From positions 62,001 through 126,000 of the forward strand of contig NZ_QGDT01000008.1 of the NCBI RefSeq assembly GCF_003149085.1: 64,000 nt of DNA, read 5' to 3'. This document shows positions 9,699 through 18,788 of this stretch, piece after piece. Numbering within the stretch: position 1 is the stretch's first letter; every line of letters starts with the position of its first letter. The position numbers were made by a program, and so were the translations under genes. The stretch comes from Dyadobacter jejuensis (GTDB taxonomy: Bacteria; Bacteroidota; Bacteroidia; Cytophagales; Spirosomataceae). The notes below the pieces were generated by a model. The model searched no databases and had not been told where the DNA came from. It saw only the letters and a list, made by a program, of their open reading frames with translations.

Positions 9699-10274
9699 AT
9701 GCCCGAGAATAAGGAACAAGAATTAGAAAACGCAGAAAATACTGCCGACATGCCTACAGATGCTGACAATCTGGAGGATGCACAGACACCAGCAGAAGCA
9801 CCTGTGGAAGGGCCAGAAGCTTTGGATCCCTTGGATGCAGCCAAACTGGAAGTATCCGAATTAAAAGACAAATACCTAAGGCTATATGCGGATTTTGAAA
9901 ACTTTAGAAGACGCACCGCCAAAGAAAAACTAGAGATGTTCTCTTCGGCGAATGCCGACATGATGAAGGCCATGTTGCCCATAGTGGACGATTTCGAGCG
10001 TGCCAATCAATCCTTCGAAACTTCCAACAATTTGGAGGCCTTAAAGGAAGGTGTGGATTTGATCTATTCGAAATTGATCAAAACTTTAGAATCGAAGGGA
10101 CTAAAACCGATGAGTGCCAAAGGCGAGGCTTTCGATGCGGAATTACACGATTCCATAGCGCAGTTCCCCGCCCCCACCGAGGACCTTAAAGGTAAGGTAG
10201 TCGATGAAATAGAAAAAGGGTATTATCTTAACGACAAAGTGATCCGCTTCGCTAAAGTAGTGGTTGGATCTTAA
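9699..10274 (+). CDS. grpE: Nucleotide exchange factor GrpE
   Basis: 191 aa from MPENKEQELENAEN; the longer reading from 9615 overlaps the candidate promoter and adds a non-conserved N-terminus. An acidic, disordered N-terminal region of about 55 residues precedes the long coiled coil (LKDKYLRLYADFENFRRRTAKEK, the conserved GrpE dimer helix). The C-terminal beta-wing domain follows (FDAELHDSIAQ...GKVVDEIEKGYYLNDKVIRFAKVVV). GrpE releases ADP from DnaK. dnaJ follows 99 bp downstream on the same strand, forming the usual chaperone pair; dnaK is not in the window. Confidence 0.97.
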   Translation: MPENKEQELENAENTADMPTDADNLEDAQTPAEAPVEGPEALDPLDAAKLEVSELKDKYLRLYADFENFRRRTAKEKLEMFSSANADMMKAMLPIVDDFERANQSFETSNNLEALKEGVDLIYSKLIKTLESKGLKPMSAKGEAFDAELHDSIAQFPAPTEDLKGKVVDEIEKGYYLNDKVIRFAKVVVGS

Positions 10275-10373
10275 AAACTGTATTTATTAAGCATGATGTA
10301 GCGGTGAAAAGAATCATACGCTTTAGAGTAAGTAGATGACGATAATCGTCGCAGTACACATCCCATATCAAGT

Positions 10374-11537
10374 ATGTCAAAGAAAAGAGATTATTACGAA
10401 ATACTAGGCGTTGACCGAAGTGCTTCAGTCGATGAAATCAAAAAATCGTACAGGAAGCTAGCCATCAAGTTTCACCCCGACAAGAACCCGGACGATCCCA
10501 CTGCTGAGGACAAATTTAAAGAGGCGGCTGAGGCTTACTCGATCCTTAGCGACGAGGCCAAGCGCAAGCGATATGACCAGTTTGGTCATGCTGGTGTAGG
10601 TGGTGCGGCGGGAGCTGGAGCTGGAGGCTTCGGTGGAGGCTTTACCATGGACGATATTTTCTCTCAATTTGGCGATATATTTGGAGAGAGCAGCCCCTTT
10701 GGTGACATCTTTGGCCGTTCGGGCGGTGGCGGTGGACGTCGGATGCGCAAGGGGTCCGATCTACGCATCAAGCTTAAGCTTAACCTAGAAGAGGTGGCTA
10801 ATGGCGTTGAGAAAAAAATAAAAGTTAAAAGACATGTATCCTGCGACACCTGTGGTGGCAATGGCGCCAAACATGGCACCGCACTTACCAACTGTGGTAC
10901 TTGCAATGGTTCGGGCCAAGTACGTAAGGTAGTTAGTACCATGCTCGGACAGATGGTATCGACCACCACCTGCCCTACTTGTAATGGCGATGGCAAGATC
11001 GTCAGCGAGCGTTGCGACTCTTGTGCAGGAGAGGGCCGTCTACTTCAGGACGACCTGATCACCCTCAATATTCCTGGTGGAGTAGCCGAGGGCATGCAGC
11101 TCTCTATGTCGGGTAAGGGCAATGTGCCCCCTCGTGGAGGCGTAGCCGGAGACCTGCTGATCGTCATTGAGGAAGAAGAGCATCTACAACTCAAAAGAGA
11201 TGGCACCAATGTGGTATTCGATATGCACTTAAGCTTTATAGAAGCGGCATTGGGAACCACCACCGAAATACCAACCATAGACGGTAAAGCGCGCATCACC
11301 GTGGATGCCGGTACACAAGCCGGTAAAATTCTTCGCCTAAAAGGAAAAGGAATTAAGGACTTGAATGGCTATGGCAAAGGCGACCAGCTGGTACATATTA
11401 ATGTATGGACCCCACAGCAGCTTTCGTCCGACGAGCGAGAAACTTTAGAGTCATTGAGAAACTCACCTAACTTCCAGCCCAAACCTGGGAAGCATGAAAA
11501 AGGTTTTTTCGATAAAATGAAAGACTTCTTTCATTGA
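10374..11537 (+). CDS. dnaJ: Chaperone protein DnaJ
   Basis: 387 aa. The N-terminal J domain carries the HPD motif at residues 34-36 (FHPDKNPDD). A Gly/Phe-rich linker follows ([20 protein letters not shown]). Then come four zinc-binding CxxCxGxG repeats ([32 protein letters not shown]) and the C-terminal substrate-binding domains ([18 protein letters not shown] onward). It stimulates DnaK ATPase activity and delivers clients. Length and order are canonical for class I DnaJ. It is the last gene of the grpE-dnaJ unit; a strong terminator follows 13 bp after the stop. Confidence 0.98.
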   Translation: MSKKRDYYEILGVDRSASVDEIKKSYRKLAIKFHPDKNPDDPTAEDKFKEAAEAYSILSDEAKRKRYDQFGHAGVGGAAGAGAGGFGGGFTMDDIFSQFGDIFGESSPFGDIFGRSGGGGGRRMRKGSDLRIKLKLNLEEVANGVEKKIKVKRHVSCDTCGGNGAKHGTALTNCGTCNGSGQVRKVVSTMLGQMVSTTTCPTCNGDGKIVSERCDSCAGEGRLLQDDLITLNIPGGVAEGMQLSMSGKGNVPPRGGVAGDLLIVIEEEEHLQLKRDGTNVVFDMHLSFIEAALGTTTEIPTIDGKARITVDAGTQAGKILRLKGKGIKDLNGYGKGDQLVHINVWTPQQLSSDERETLESLRNSPNFQPKPGKHEKGFFDKMKDFFH

Positions 11538-11550
11538 TACTACCCCTTTA

Positions 11551-11582
11551 AAAAAGCCGTTGAGTTTTCAACGGCTTTTTTA
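11551..11582 (+). terminator. Rho-independent terminator after dnaJ
   Basis: Perfect stem AAGCCGTTGA / TCAACGGCTT with a GTTT loop, flanked by an A-run on the left and a T-run on the right. It could work in both directions. Confidence 0.9.
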
Positions 11583-11613
11583 AAATCACTTCATCTCCCT
11601 CATAAATTTATTT

Positions 11614-12486
11614 ATGAATTCCAGTCCAGGTAAAAAGACGAGTCCCCGTTTATGGATTCGAATTAGCTTAGCCGGTCTTTTAGTTTCCTGGCTCCTCGTT
11701 GCGCAGTCCTGTATGCGATTTCGCTCCAACGAAAAGGAAGTAAGGACCTATTTTAAGGAAAAGCAAGTGCCGGTGGAGTCCATTCATTTTACTGTTCAGG
11801 ACCAGCCCCTACATTATTTAAAGACTGGCCAGGAGGGCCTTCCCACCCTATTTTTCGTGCATGGTTCCCCAGGCAGCACCGATGCCTTCCAATCCTACCT
11901 GTCCGACTCCAGCCTATTAAGACGCTTCCGGATGATCGCCATCGACCGGCCTGGTTTTGGATATAGTAATTTTGGAAAGCCTCAGCACCTAGAAACTCAA
12001 GCCCACTTTATAGCACAGATTATAAAAAAAGAAGCCAATGGTGCGCCGATACACCTAGTGGGCCATAGCATTGGAGGCCCAGTTATTGTGCAACTGGCCC
12101 AGAACGATCCAACATTATTCGCTTCGTTAACCATATTGGCAGGGTCTATTTCTCCAAAAGACGAACCCAGAGAACTGTGGCGCTACCCCTTAGCCTACTT
12201 CCCATTGAAGTACCTCTTACCCGGCGCCTTTCGCCCCTCCAATCAGGAGATTGTATTCTTCAAAAAGGACCTTTACCAACTAGACAAGGGCTATGACCGG
12301 CTTACTATGCCCGTGACCTTCATACATGGCGATGCCGATAACTTTGTAACAGTCAATAATGTAGCCTATGGCCTTAGCAAGCTAAAACATAACCCGCATG
12401 TCGAAAAAATGATTATCCACGACGCCGACCATTTTATCCCATGGAAACATAAAGAGGTCATCGTGAAGCACCTTTTAACCCTATAG
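11614..12486 (+). CDS. Alpha/beta hydrolase, probable lipoprotein
   Basis: 290 aa. A basic N-terminus and hydrophobic segment end in LLVAQSC, a near-consensus lipobox, so the enzyme is probably membrane-anchored outside the cytoplasm. The alpha/beta-hydrolase fold shows the oxyanion-hole HGSPGS, the nucleophile elbow GHSIGG (Ser about residue 152), a late acid in FIHGDADNFV and the catalytic His in HDADHFIPW. The substrate is not predictable; esterase, lipase or haloalkane-type activities share this pattern. The next gene begins 14 bp downstream, so the two are probably co-transcribed. Confidence 0.85.
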   Translation: MNSSPGKKTSPRLWIRISLAGLLVSWLLVAQSCMRFRSNEKEVRTYFKEKQVPVESIHFTVQDQPLHYLKTGQEGLPTLFFVHGSPGSTDAFQSYLSDSSLLRRFRMIAIDRPGFGYSNFGKPQHLETQAHFIAQIIKKEANGAPIHLVGHSIGGPVIVQLAQNDPTLFASLTILAGSISPKDEPRELWRYPLAYFPLKYLLPGAFRPSNQEIVFFKKDLYQLDKGYDRLTMPVTFIHGDADNFVTVNNVAYGLSKLKHNPHVEKMIIHDADHFIPWKHKEVIVKHLLTL

Positions 12487-12500
12487 CATCCCCCATTGAA

Positions 12501-13718
12501 ATGACCATCATGAACGCTGTTATTCGAAATATCTCCCTTTCCTTTCTTACTCTCTTTATTGTACTGGTTATGCACCCCAGCCATACTTCAGCTCAGCAAT
12601 CAGGCGCTGTCTCATCCCTAAAAGTAGCTACTTTTAACGTGAGCATGGAATCTCAAAACTATCAGAAGGGCACCACTCCCCCCCTTTCTGAGGCTATTTT
12701 AAAAAATGAGTTGGCATCCGGACAAAACGATCAGATTCGCAATATTGCCCGCATCATACAAATGGTCCGTCCCGATGTAATCCTACTCAATGAGTTCGAC
12801 TATATCGAAAACCCCGAAGAAGGTATACAGTTATTTATAAAAAACTATCTCCAGAAAGGTGAGTCACCGATAGACTATCCATATTTCTATTATAATACGG
12901 TAAACACCGGACAACCCAGCCCCTTCGACCTTGACAATGACGGAAAAGCGTCCCAATATGGCGCCGATGCTTGGGGGTATGGGCTTTATCCTGGTCAGTA
13001 TGGAATGGTATTGCTTTCTAAGTACCCCATACAGAAAGAAAAGGTACGCACTTTTCAACATTTCAAATGGAAGGATATGCCCGGTGCACTCCTTACTAAA
13101 AAGGCCGATGGCAGTAACTGGTACTCCAAAGAAGCCTGGGAGCAATTCCCCCTGTCGTCGAAAGCACATTGGGATATACCCATACGGGTGGGCAAAAACA
13201 CCGTCCACTTTCTGGCCAGTCACCCTACTCCACCGGCCTTCGACGGCCCCGAAGATCGCAATGGCAAGCGTAATCATGACGAAATAAGATTCTGGAAGGA
13301 TTATATCAACGGCTCTGCCGCTGGCGGCTATATATACGACGACCAGGGTCAGCGTGGAGGCCTTACCGGACCAAAGCGATTCGTTATCCTAGGAGACCAA
13401 AATGCCTCTCCAGATGAGGGAAATGCGCGCACGGAAGGTATTCAATCCTTGCTACAAGACCCATTGGTGCTAAGCCAGCCGACACCTGCCAGCGACGGTG
13501 GGGCACAGCATAGCCCCAATAACCCGGTAGCATTGCATCATACGGCTTCCTGGCGTATGCGCGCCGACTACGTGCTTCCCTCACGCTTTGGATTCACGAT
13601 CACGGATTCTGGAATTTTTTGGCCTACCAAAGATGCCCCCAACTACGCTCTAATAGACAACCGCGGCGCCAGCTCCGACCACCGCTTGGTATGGGTAGCG
13701 CTCCGTTTTAAGGAATAG
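12501..13718 (+). CDS. Secreted endonuclease/exonuclease/phosphatase (EEP) family protein
   Basis: 405 aa with a signal peptide ending around HTSAQQ. EEP-superfamily landmarks appear in order: KVATFNV (Asn metal ligand), DVILLNEFDY (Glu ligand), YGMVLLSKYPI, HFLASHPTPP, FVILGDQNASP (GDxN-like) and ALIDNRGASSDHRLVWV (SDH with the catalytic His). The family includes phosphodiesterases, DNases and sphingomyelinase-like enzymes. Because it is exported, a nutrient-scavenging phosphodiesterase is a reasonable inference. Start choice between codons 1 and 4 (MNAVIRNISL) is open. It is the second gene of a pair with the hydrolase. Confidence 0.85.
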   Translation: MTIMNAVIRNISLSFLTLFIVLVMHPSHTSAQQSGAVSSLKVATFNVSMESQNYQKGTTPPLSEAILKNELASGQNDQIRNIARIIQMVRPDVILLNEFDYIENPEEGIQLFIKNYLQKGESPIDYPYFYYNTVNTGQPSPFDLDNDGKASQYGADAWGYGLYPGQYGMVLLSKYPIQKEKVRTFQHFKWKDMPGALLTKKADGSNWYSKEAWEQFPLSSKAHWDIPIRVGKNTVHFLASHPTPPAFDGPEDRNGKRNHDEIRFWKDYINGSAAGGYIYDDQGQRGGLTGPKRFVILGDQNASPDEGNARTEGIQSLLQDPLVLSQPTPASDGGAQHSPNNPVALHHTASWRMRADYVLPSRFGFTITDSGIFWPTKDAPNYALIDNRGASSDHRLVWVALRFKE

Positions 13719-14063
13719 TCCTATGAACAAGCGCCCACAGCCCCCTTCCCTCACAGTCCATATACGAAACTGGGTGTATCAGGACTGTGGGGCCACCTTT
13801 ACCCCCTGCTATCAGGAGCTTCATCACAACATAAACCCACCTCGGCACATCTAGCACTAAAATAATATTTTTTTGTTTTAATTCCATTCGGGTAAATTCC
13901 CAACCCTTCGTCTTTATACTATAAAGACGAAGAAACTGGGGATAGTAAGCTATGGGCAAAACCCATTCTGCAATCGATTGCTGAATATTAAGAATGAACC
14001 CCTAACGGCATTCTTCCCATTTCAACGCATAAAAACGATTATTAAGTGATAACGGTTATAGAG
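13719..14063. other. Intergenic region with two inverted repeats
   Basis: 345 bp without a convincing gene. It holds an 8-bp inverted repeat CACAGTCC/GGACTGTG (13752-13759 and 13782-13789), an AT-rich stretch near 13860-13880, and the strong 12-3-12 hairpin at 13906-13932. Confidence 0.6.
13906..13932. repeat. 12-bp perfect inverted repeat with 3-nt loop
   Basis: CTTCGTCTTTAT, ACT, ATAAAGACGAAG. There is no T-run on either strand, so it is not a standard intrinsic terminator. It sits 131 bp upstream of the cytochrome gene and might be an operator or an RNA stem in its leader. Confidence 0.7.
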
Positions 14064-17000
14064 ATGGATGTGCGAATTGCAGGTATTAAATACATATGCT
14101 GGATCCTTTTAGGAATCGGCCTGTGGAGCTGTGGGGTAAAGAAACCGGAGGAAATACTGTTGGCAGAAACAGAAATACCAGAGTTCATCGACTTCAATTA
14201 TGACGTAAAACCGATCCTCTCCGACAAATGCTATGCCTGCCATGGGCCCGATGAAAAGAAACAAAAAGGGGGTTTGAGGCTGGATACGCCCGAGGGGGCC
14301 TATGCCGCCTTGAAAGACAACCCCAACAAGCATGCCATCGTACCGAACGACCTTTCGGCTAGCATGGTATATACCCGCATGATCAGCACCGATCCGGAAT
14401 TACAAATGCCTCCTCCCAATTCGAACCTCACGCTTTCTGCTAAGGAAATCGCCATCATAAGCCGATGGATCGAACAAGGGGCCGTTTACAAGCCACATTG
14501 GTCATTTATTAAACCCGCTCTCCCACAGATTCCTACACTGAAGGATCAGGCTTGGGTGCGCTCCCCCATCGATGCCTTCGTAGCCGCAAGGCTGCAACAA
14601 CAAGGCCTACAACCTTCGCCACCCGCCACTGCCGAAGATCTGATACGCAGGGCTAGTTTCGACCTCCTAGGGCTCCCCCCAAGTCTTGAAGAAATAGAGG
14701 CTTTCACCTCCTCGCCCACCGACCAGGCTTACGAAGCACTCCTAGACAGGCTATTGGCCTCTCCTGCCTATGGTGAGCGCATGGCTAGCGAATGGATGGA
14801 CGTAGCTCGGTATGCCGACAGCGACGGGTATCTCGACGATAAACACCGGGACTTCTCCCCATGGCGCAACTGGGTAATAGACAGTTATAATAGAAATATG
14901 CCCTATAACCGATTTATCACCTGGCAGCTAGCCGGCGACCTGGTCGCCAACAAAACCCAGGAGAGTATACTGGCTACGGCCTTTAACCGGTTACACAAAA
15001 AAAATTCCGAAGCAGGTATCGTCTTTGAGGAATATCGGGTAGAATATAACGCCGACCGCGTACAGACCGTCAGCCAGGCCGTATTGGGGCTATCGGTACA
15101 ATGTGCCCGTTGCCACGACCATAAATACGATCCCATTAGTCAAGAAGCCTATTACAAGATGTTTGGACTTTTTAACAGCACCAACGAAATAGGTAGCCCA
15201 GTCTACGGGCCCGATCAGACCCCGGGCCCAGCACTCTTGCTTACCGATCAGGAAAGTGAAACGCTCCTAACCACGATAAGAACAAAAATTAAAAAAGAAG
15301 AAAACGGGATTAAAACACATAAAACTCAAGCCACATCCGCATTTAACACATGGCTTGCGTCCACCACGGTAGACGCCAAAGTCCTGAACGCCGGTATGGA
15401 GAAGAGCCTGGTGGCCTATTACCCTTTCGACAAGATAAATAATTCCAATCCAAGCCAGATCAGTACGCCAAACCTAGCCCAACCCCAGCAGCCTGCCCTA
15501 TGCAAGGAACCTATCCTACAGTCAGGCAAAAAGGGTAATGCCTATTTCGTAAGCGACTATAACAGTATCAAGCTAGGCCATGGCATAGGTTGGAAAGAGC
15601 GTACCGACGCCTTTACGGTCGACCTTTGGATCTACCCGAAACGGGTATATCCCGATGCGGGCATTTTTTACCATTGCGAGGATATCCGGCTCGGCTATAA
15701 AGGCTACTCCCTACGGCTGGCCGACAACAAATTACAATTCATAGTGGCCCATTCCTATCCCCAAAATGCGATTCAGGTGAGCACTCAAAAGGCTGTCCCC
15801 GCTAACCGCTGGACTCGGGTAACGGTGACCTACGACGGATCGAGCAAGGCCGAAGGGGCAAAAATATATTTGAACGGAGAGACCACCCCCTTAAGCCAAG
15901 ACTTCGATAATTTATATAAAGGAATTTTATATGAAAAAAATATACATACCTACACTTTCGAAGGCTTTACCTTAGGCCAGCGCAACCTGTTAATTCCTTT
16001 TAAGGACGGCGGTATCGACGAATTAAAAATCTATGACAGAGATCTGACGCCCATAGAGGTTTTGTATTCGGAAAAACCCGCCAAGGTGTGGGAAGCCCTG
16101 GCCAATGATGATACCAAAAACAAACTCCTTAGGCCCTACTATTTCGCTAGGGCAGACCAAGGCTATAAGCGGCAAAAAAAATCGTTAAAAGTACTGATGG
16201 ATCAGGAGAACCAGGTGCTCAATGCTATTCCCGAAATAATGGTCATGGGCGATTTACCCTCGCCCCGGCCTACCTATGTGCTAGGGCGTGGGGTGTACAA
16301 TATTCATGAACAAGAAGTGAAACCATCGGCCATAGAAACCGTACTGCCATTTGCAGGCAAATTCCCTCCCAACCGACTGGGGTTGGCCCAGTGGCTTTTT
16401 GACAAAGACCACCCCCTCACCGCTAGGGTATATGTGAATAGAATATGGCAAATGCATTTCGGCCATGGCCTTGTCCGGTCTGCTGCCGACTTCGGCAATC
16501 AGGGCGACTTACCTACCCATCCAGACCTACTGGACTGGCTGGCGCTAAACTTTATGGAGTCGGGATGGGACGTAAAAAAGCTACACAAAACCATTATGCT
16601 ATCGGCCACTTACCGCCAAAGCTCGGCATTGAACCCCAAACTACTAGAAAAGGACCCTGAAAACTTACTCTTAGCCCGTGGGGCTCGATTCCGGCTAAGT
16701 GCCGAGATGATCCGCGACAACGCCCTTTCTGTCAGTGGCCTGCTCGTGAGCCGCTTAGGTGGGCCCAGTGTGTATCCTTACCAGCCCGAAGGGATATGGG
16801 ATGAGCTGAGCGACAAATCGTGGCGTTATAAATACCTCCAAGAGCCTGGTGATGGACTGTACAGGAGGAGCCTGTACACGATCTGGAAGCGTACCTCCCC
16901 ACCACCTGCCATGCTCATCTTCGATGCACCAGAACGGGGCGAATGCGTGGTAAAGCGTCGCCCAACCAGCACGCCACTTCAAGCCTTAGTATTGCTCAAC

Positions 17001-17318
17001 GACCCCCAGTATTTGGAGGCCGCACGAAAGCTGGCCGAAAGGCTATGGATGGCTGGAGGGTCGAACCAGCAACAGCTACTCGGACAGGCCTTCCGGCTCC
17101 TTACAGGCAGGTCGCCCAAAGCCAAGGAAATGGATATACTAAGCCAATATTATGAGGATGAACTCAAAAAATTCAAAGAGCAGCCTCAAAAGGCCCGTGC
17201 GTATTTGAGCACGGGATATTTACCCCTAGCACCGGGGCTGCCTCCGGCCCCGGTGGCCGCATTGGCTACCGTAGCCCATGCCATTATGAATACCGACGAA
17301 GCCTATACCCGCAAATAA
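14064..17318 (+). CDS. Planctomycete-type cytochrome: PSCyt1 - DUF1549 - LamG - DUF1553 lipoprotein
   Basis: About 1084 aa from ATG 14064; the reading could also start at GTG 14046, which is less likely. The lipobox GIGLWSC anchors it to a membrane. A c-type heme motif CYACH lies near residue 56 in the PSCyt1 domain (PILSDKCYACHGPDEKKQKGG). The DUF1549/PSCyt2 domain (IDAFVAARLQQQGL...RRASFDLLGLPPS) carries a second CARCH near residue 347. A LamG/concanavalin insert (VAYYPFD...DLWIYPK...YLNGE) and DUF1553/PSD1 (VNRIWQMHFGHGLVRSAADFG, RRPTSTPLQALVLLNDPQ) follow. The family is abundant in Planctomycetes and appears in Cytophagales, always with a DUF1501 partner, as here 8 bp downstream. A role in oxidising polysaccharide-derived substrates is inferred, not shown. 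Confidence 0.93.
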   Translation: MDVRIAGIKYICWILLGIGLWSCGVKKPEEILLAETEIPEFIDFNYDVKPILSDKCYACHGPDEKKQKGGLRLDTPEGAYAALKDNPNKHAIVPNDLSASMVYTRMISTDPELQMPPPNSNLTLSAKEIAIISRWIEQGAVYKPHWSFIKPALPQIPTLKDQAWVRSPIDAFVAARLQQQGLQPSPPATAEDLIRRASFDLLGLPPSLEEIEAFTSSPTDQAYEALLDRLLASPAYGERMASEWMDVARYADSDGYLDDKHRDFSPWRNWVIDSYNRNMPYNRFITWQLAGDLVANKTQESILATAFNRLHKKNSEAGIVFEEYRVEYNADRVQTVSQAVLGLSVQCARCHDHKYDPISQEAYYKMFGLFNSTNEIGSPVYGPDQTPGPALLLTDQESETLLTTIRTKIKKEENGIKTHKTQATSAFNTWLASTTVDAKVLNAGMEKSLVAYYPFDKINNSNPSQISTPNLAQPQQPALCKEPILQSGKKGNAYFVSDYNSIKLGHGIGWKERTDAFTVDLWIYPKRVYPDAGIFYHCEDIRLGYKGYSLRLADNKLQFIVAHSYPQNAIQVSTQKAVPANRWTRVTVTYDGSSKAEGAKIYLNGETTPLSQDFDNLYKGILYEKNIHTYTFEGFTLGQRNLLIPFKDGGIDELKIYDRDLTPIEVLYSEKPAKVWEALANDDTKNKLLRPYYFARADQGYKRQKKSLKVLMDQENQVLNAIPEIMVMGDLPSPRPTYVLGRGVYNIHEQEVKPSAIETVLPFAGKFPPNRLGLAQWLFDKDHPLTARVYVNRIWQMHFGHGLVRSAADFGNQGDLPTHPDLLDWLALNFMESGWDVKKLHKTIMLSATYRQSSALNPKLLEKDPENLLLARGARFRLSAEMIRDNALSVSGLLVSRLGGPSVYPYQPEGIWDELSDKSWRYKYLQEPGDGLYRRSLYTIWKRTSPPPAMLIFDAPERGECVVKRRPTSTPLQALVLLNDPQYLEAARKLAERLWMAGGSNQQQLLGQAFRLLTGRSPKAKEMDILSQYYEDELKKFKEQPQKARAYLSTGYLPLAPGLPPAPVAALATVAHAIMNTDEAYTRK

Positions 17319-17326
17319 AGTTTACT

Positions 17327-18781
17327 ATGGACGATATCAAAAAAGCCTTTGCACAACTCAACCGACGTGATTTCCTTACCAAAGCAGGGCTAGGGTTCGG
17401 CTCCTTGGCACTTACCAGCATGCTTGGGTCCTCTCAGTCGACAGCGCCGGCGGGTAGCACCCAGGCCATAGAAGCCTTCATAAAAGGGCCACATTTCCCG
17501 GCCAAGGCCAAGCGTGTCATCTATCTGTTTATGAGTGGAGGCCCCTCCCAGCTCGAGACCTTCGACTACAAACCGGCCCTGGCCAAATGGCACGGCCAGG
17601 AGATTCCCGATTCGGTGAGAGGCACCCAGCGAAACTCTGGAATGGTAGCGGGCCAATCGACATTCCCATTGGTAAAATCGATCTATGATTTCAAACAATA
17701 TGGCCAATCCGGCGCCTGGGTAAGTGAGATACTGCCCTATACGGCAAAAATTGTAGACGATCTATGTATCATCAAGTCGGTCCAGACTGAGGCTATCAAC
17801 CATGAGCCGGCGGTCATGTTCGTGCAGACGGGCTCTCAACAAAGTGGCCGCCCATCGATGGGCTCTTGGCTAAGCTACGGACTGGGTTCCGACAACGAGA
17901 ACCTCCCCCATTTTATGGTCCTTATCTCCAAAGGCCTCAGCGACCAGCCCTTGAGTACCGCCGCCTGGGCCAACGGCTTCCTTCCCTCCCACCATCAAGG
18001 GGTACACCTCCGAGCGGGAAAAGATCCCGTTTTATATTTACAAAACCCTCGGGGAGTCGACAGGGCCGATAGGCGAAAAGCCCTGGACCAAGTAAGGGCG
18101 CTCAACGAGCAGCAGTTTGGGCTGTGGGGCGACCCAGAGATCCACTCCAAAATCAGTCAATACGAAATGGCCTATAAGATGCAGACTTCCGTTCCCGAGG
18201 CTGTCGATACCAGCCAGGAGCCCGACTACATCTACAAAATGTATGGAGAAGAGGCCCGGCAACCGGGAACTTTCGCAGCCAACTGTTTACTGGCCAGAAG
18301 AATGGCAGAAAAAGATGTTAAATTCATTCAACTCTATCATATGGGCTGGGACCAACATGGCAATCTACCTTCGGGAATAAAAAAACAAGCTAAAGATGTA
18401 GATCAAGCTTCGGCAGCCTTAGTTCAAGACCTCAAACAACGGGGACTACTGGACGACACCTTGGTGGTATGGGGTGGCGAATTTGGCAGGACCAGCTTCT
18501 CGCAAGGGCAGCTCACCAAAAATAATTATGGCCGCGACCACCATCCCGGTTGTTTTACGATGTGGATGGCCGGAGCCGGCGTAAAACCGGGCATGGTATA
18601 CGGCGAAACCGATGAGTTCAGCTATAATGTAGCCCATAACCCCGTGCATGTCCATGACTTCCAAGCCACCGTCCTACACCTCTTTGGAATGGACCACGAA
18701 AAATTGGTTTTCAAACACCAAGGCCGGAGGTACCGACTTACCGATGTCCATGGAAAAGTCGTCCAAGCCATATTATCGTAA
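17327..18781 (+). CDS. DUF1501 protein (alkaline-phosphatase/sulfatase-like), Tat-exported
   Basis: 484 aa. The twin-arginine signal LNRRDFLTKAGLGFGSLAL lies at the N-terminus. The DUF1501 core includes KRVIYLFMSGGPSQLETFD, VQTEAINHEPAVMFVQTGSQQSGRPSMGSWLSYGLG, DTLVVWGGEFGRTSFSQG and GRDHHPGCFTMWMAGAGVKPGMVYGETDEF, all typical. The fold is related to sulfatases and phosphatases with a conserved metal site, but the reaction is unknown. It is translationally linked to the cytochrome gene (8-bp gap) and the two probably act together in the periplasm. It is convergent with the following TPR gene, separated by only 7 bp. Confidence 0.93.
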   Translation: MDDIKKAFAQLNRRDFLTKAGLGFGSLALTSMLGSSQSTAPAGSTQAIEAFIKGPHFPAKAKRVIYLFMSGGPSQLETFDYKPALAKWHGQEIPDSVRGTQRNSGMVAGQSTFPLVKSIYDFKQYGQSGAWVSEILPYTAKIVDDLCIIKSVQTEAINHEPAVMFVQTGSQQSGRPSMGSWLSYGLGSDNENLPHFMVLISKGLSDQPLSTAAWANGFLPSHHQGVHLRAGKDPVLYLQNPRGVDRADRRKALDQVRALNEQQFGLWGDPEIHSKISQYEMAYKMQTSVPEAVDTSQEPDYIYKMYGEEARQPGTFAANCLLARRMAEKDVKFIQLYHMGWDQHGNLPSGIKKQAKDVDQASAALVQDLKQRGLLDDTLVVWGGEFGRTSFSQGQLTKNNYGRDHHPGCFTMWMAGAGVKPGMVYGETDEFSYNVAHNPVHVHDFQATVLHLFGMDHEKLVFKHQGRRYRLTDVHGKVVQAILS

Positions 18782-18788
18782 GTAACAC

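Noticed and set aside
10338-10350. Small palindrome GACGATAATCGTC between grpE and dnaJ
   Set aside because: Only a 5-bp stem; does not match CIRCE or any heat-shock operator I know, and is likely chance.
13708-13959. 83-codon open frame on the minus strand
   Set aside because: It lies in an intergenic region with inverted repeats, overlaps the end of the EEP gene and has no recognisable fold or conserved-looking segment.
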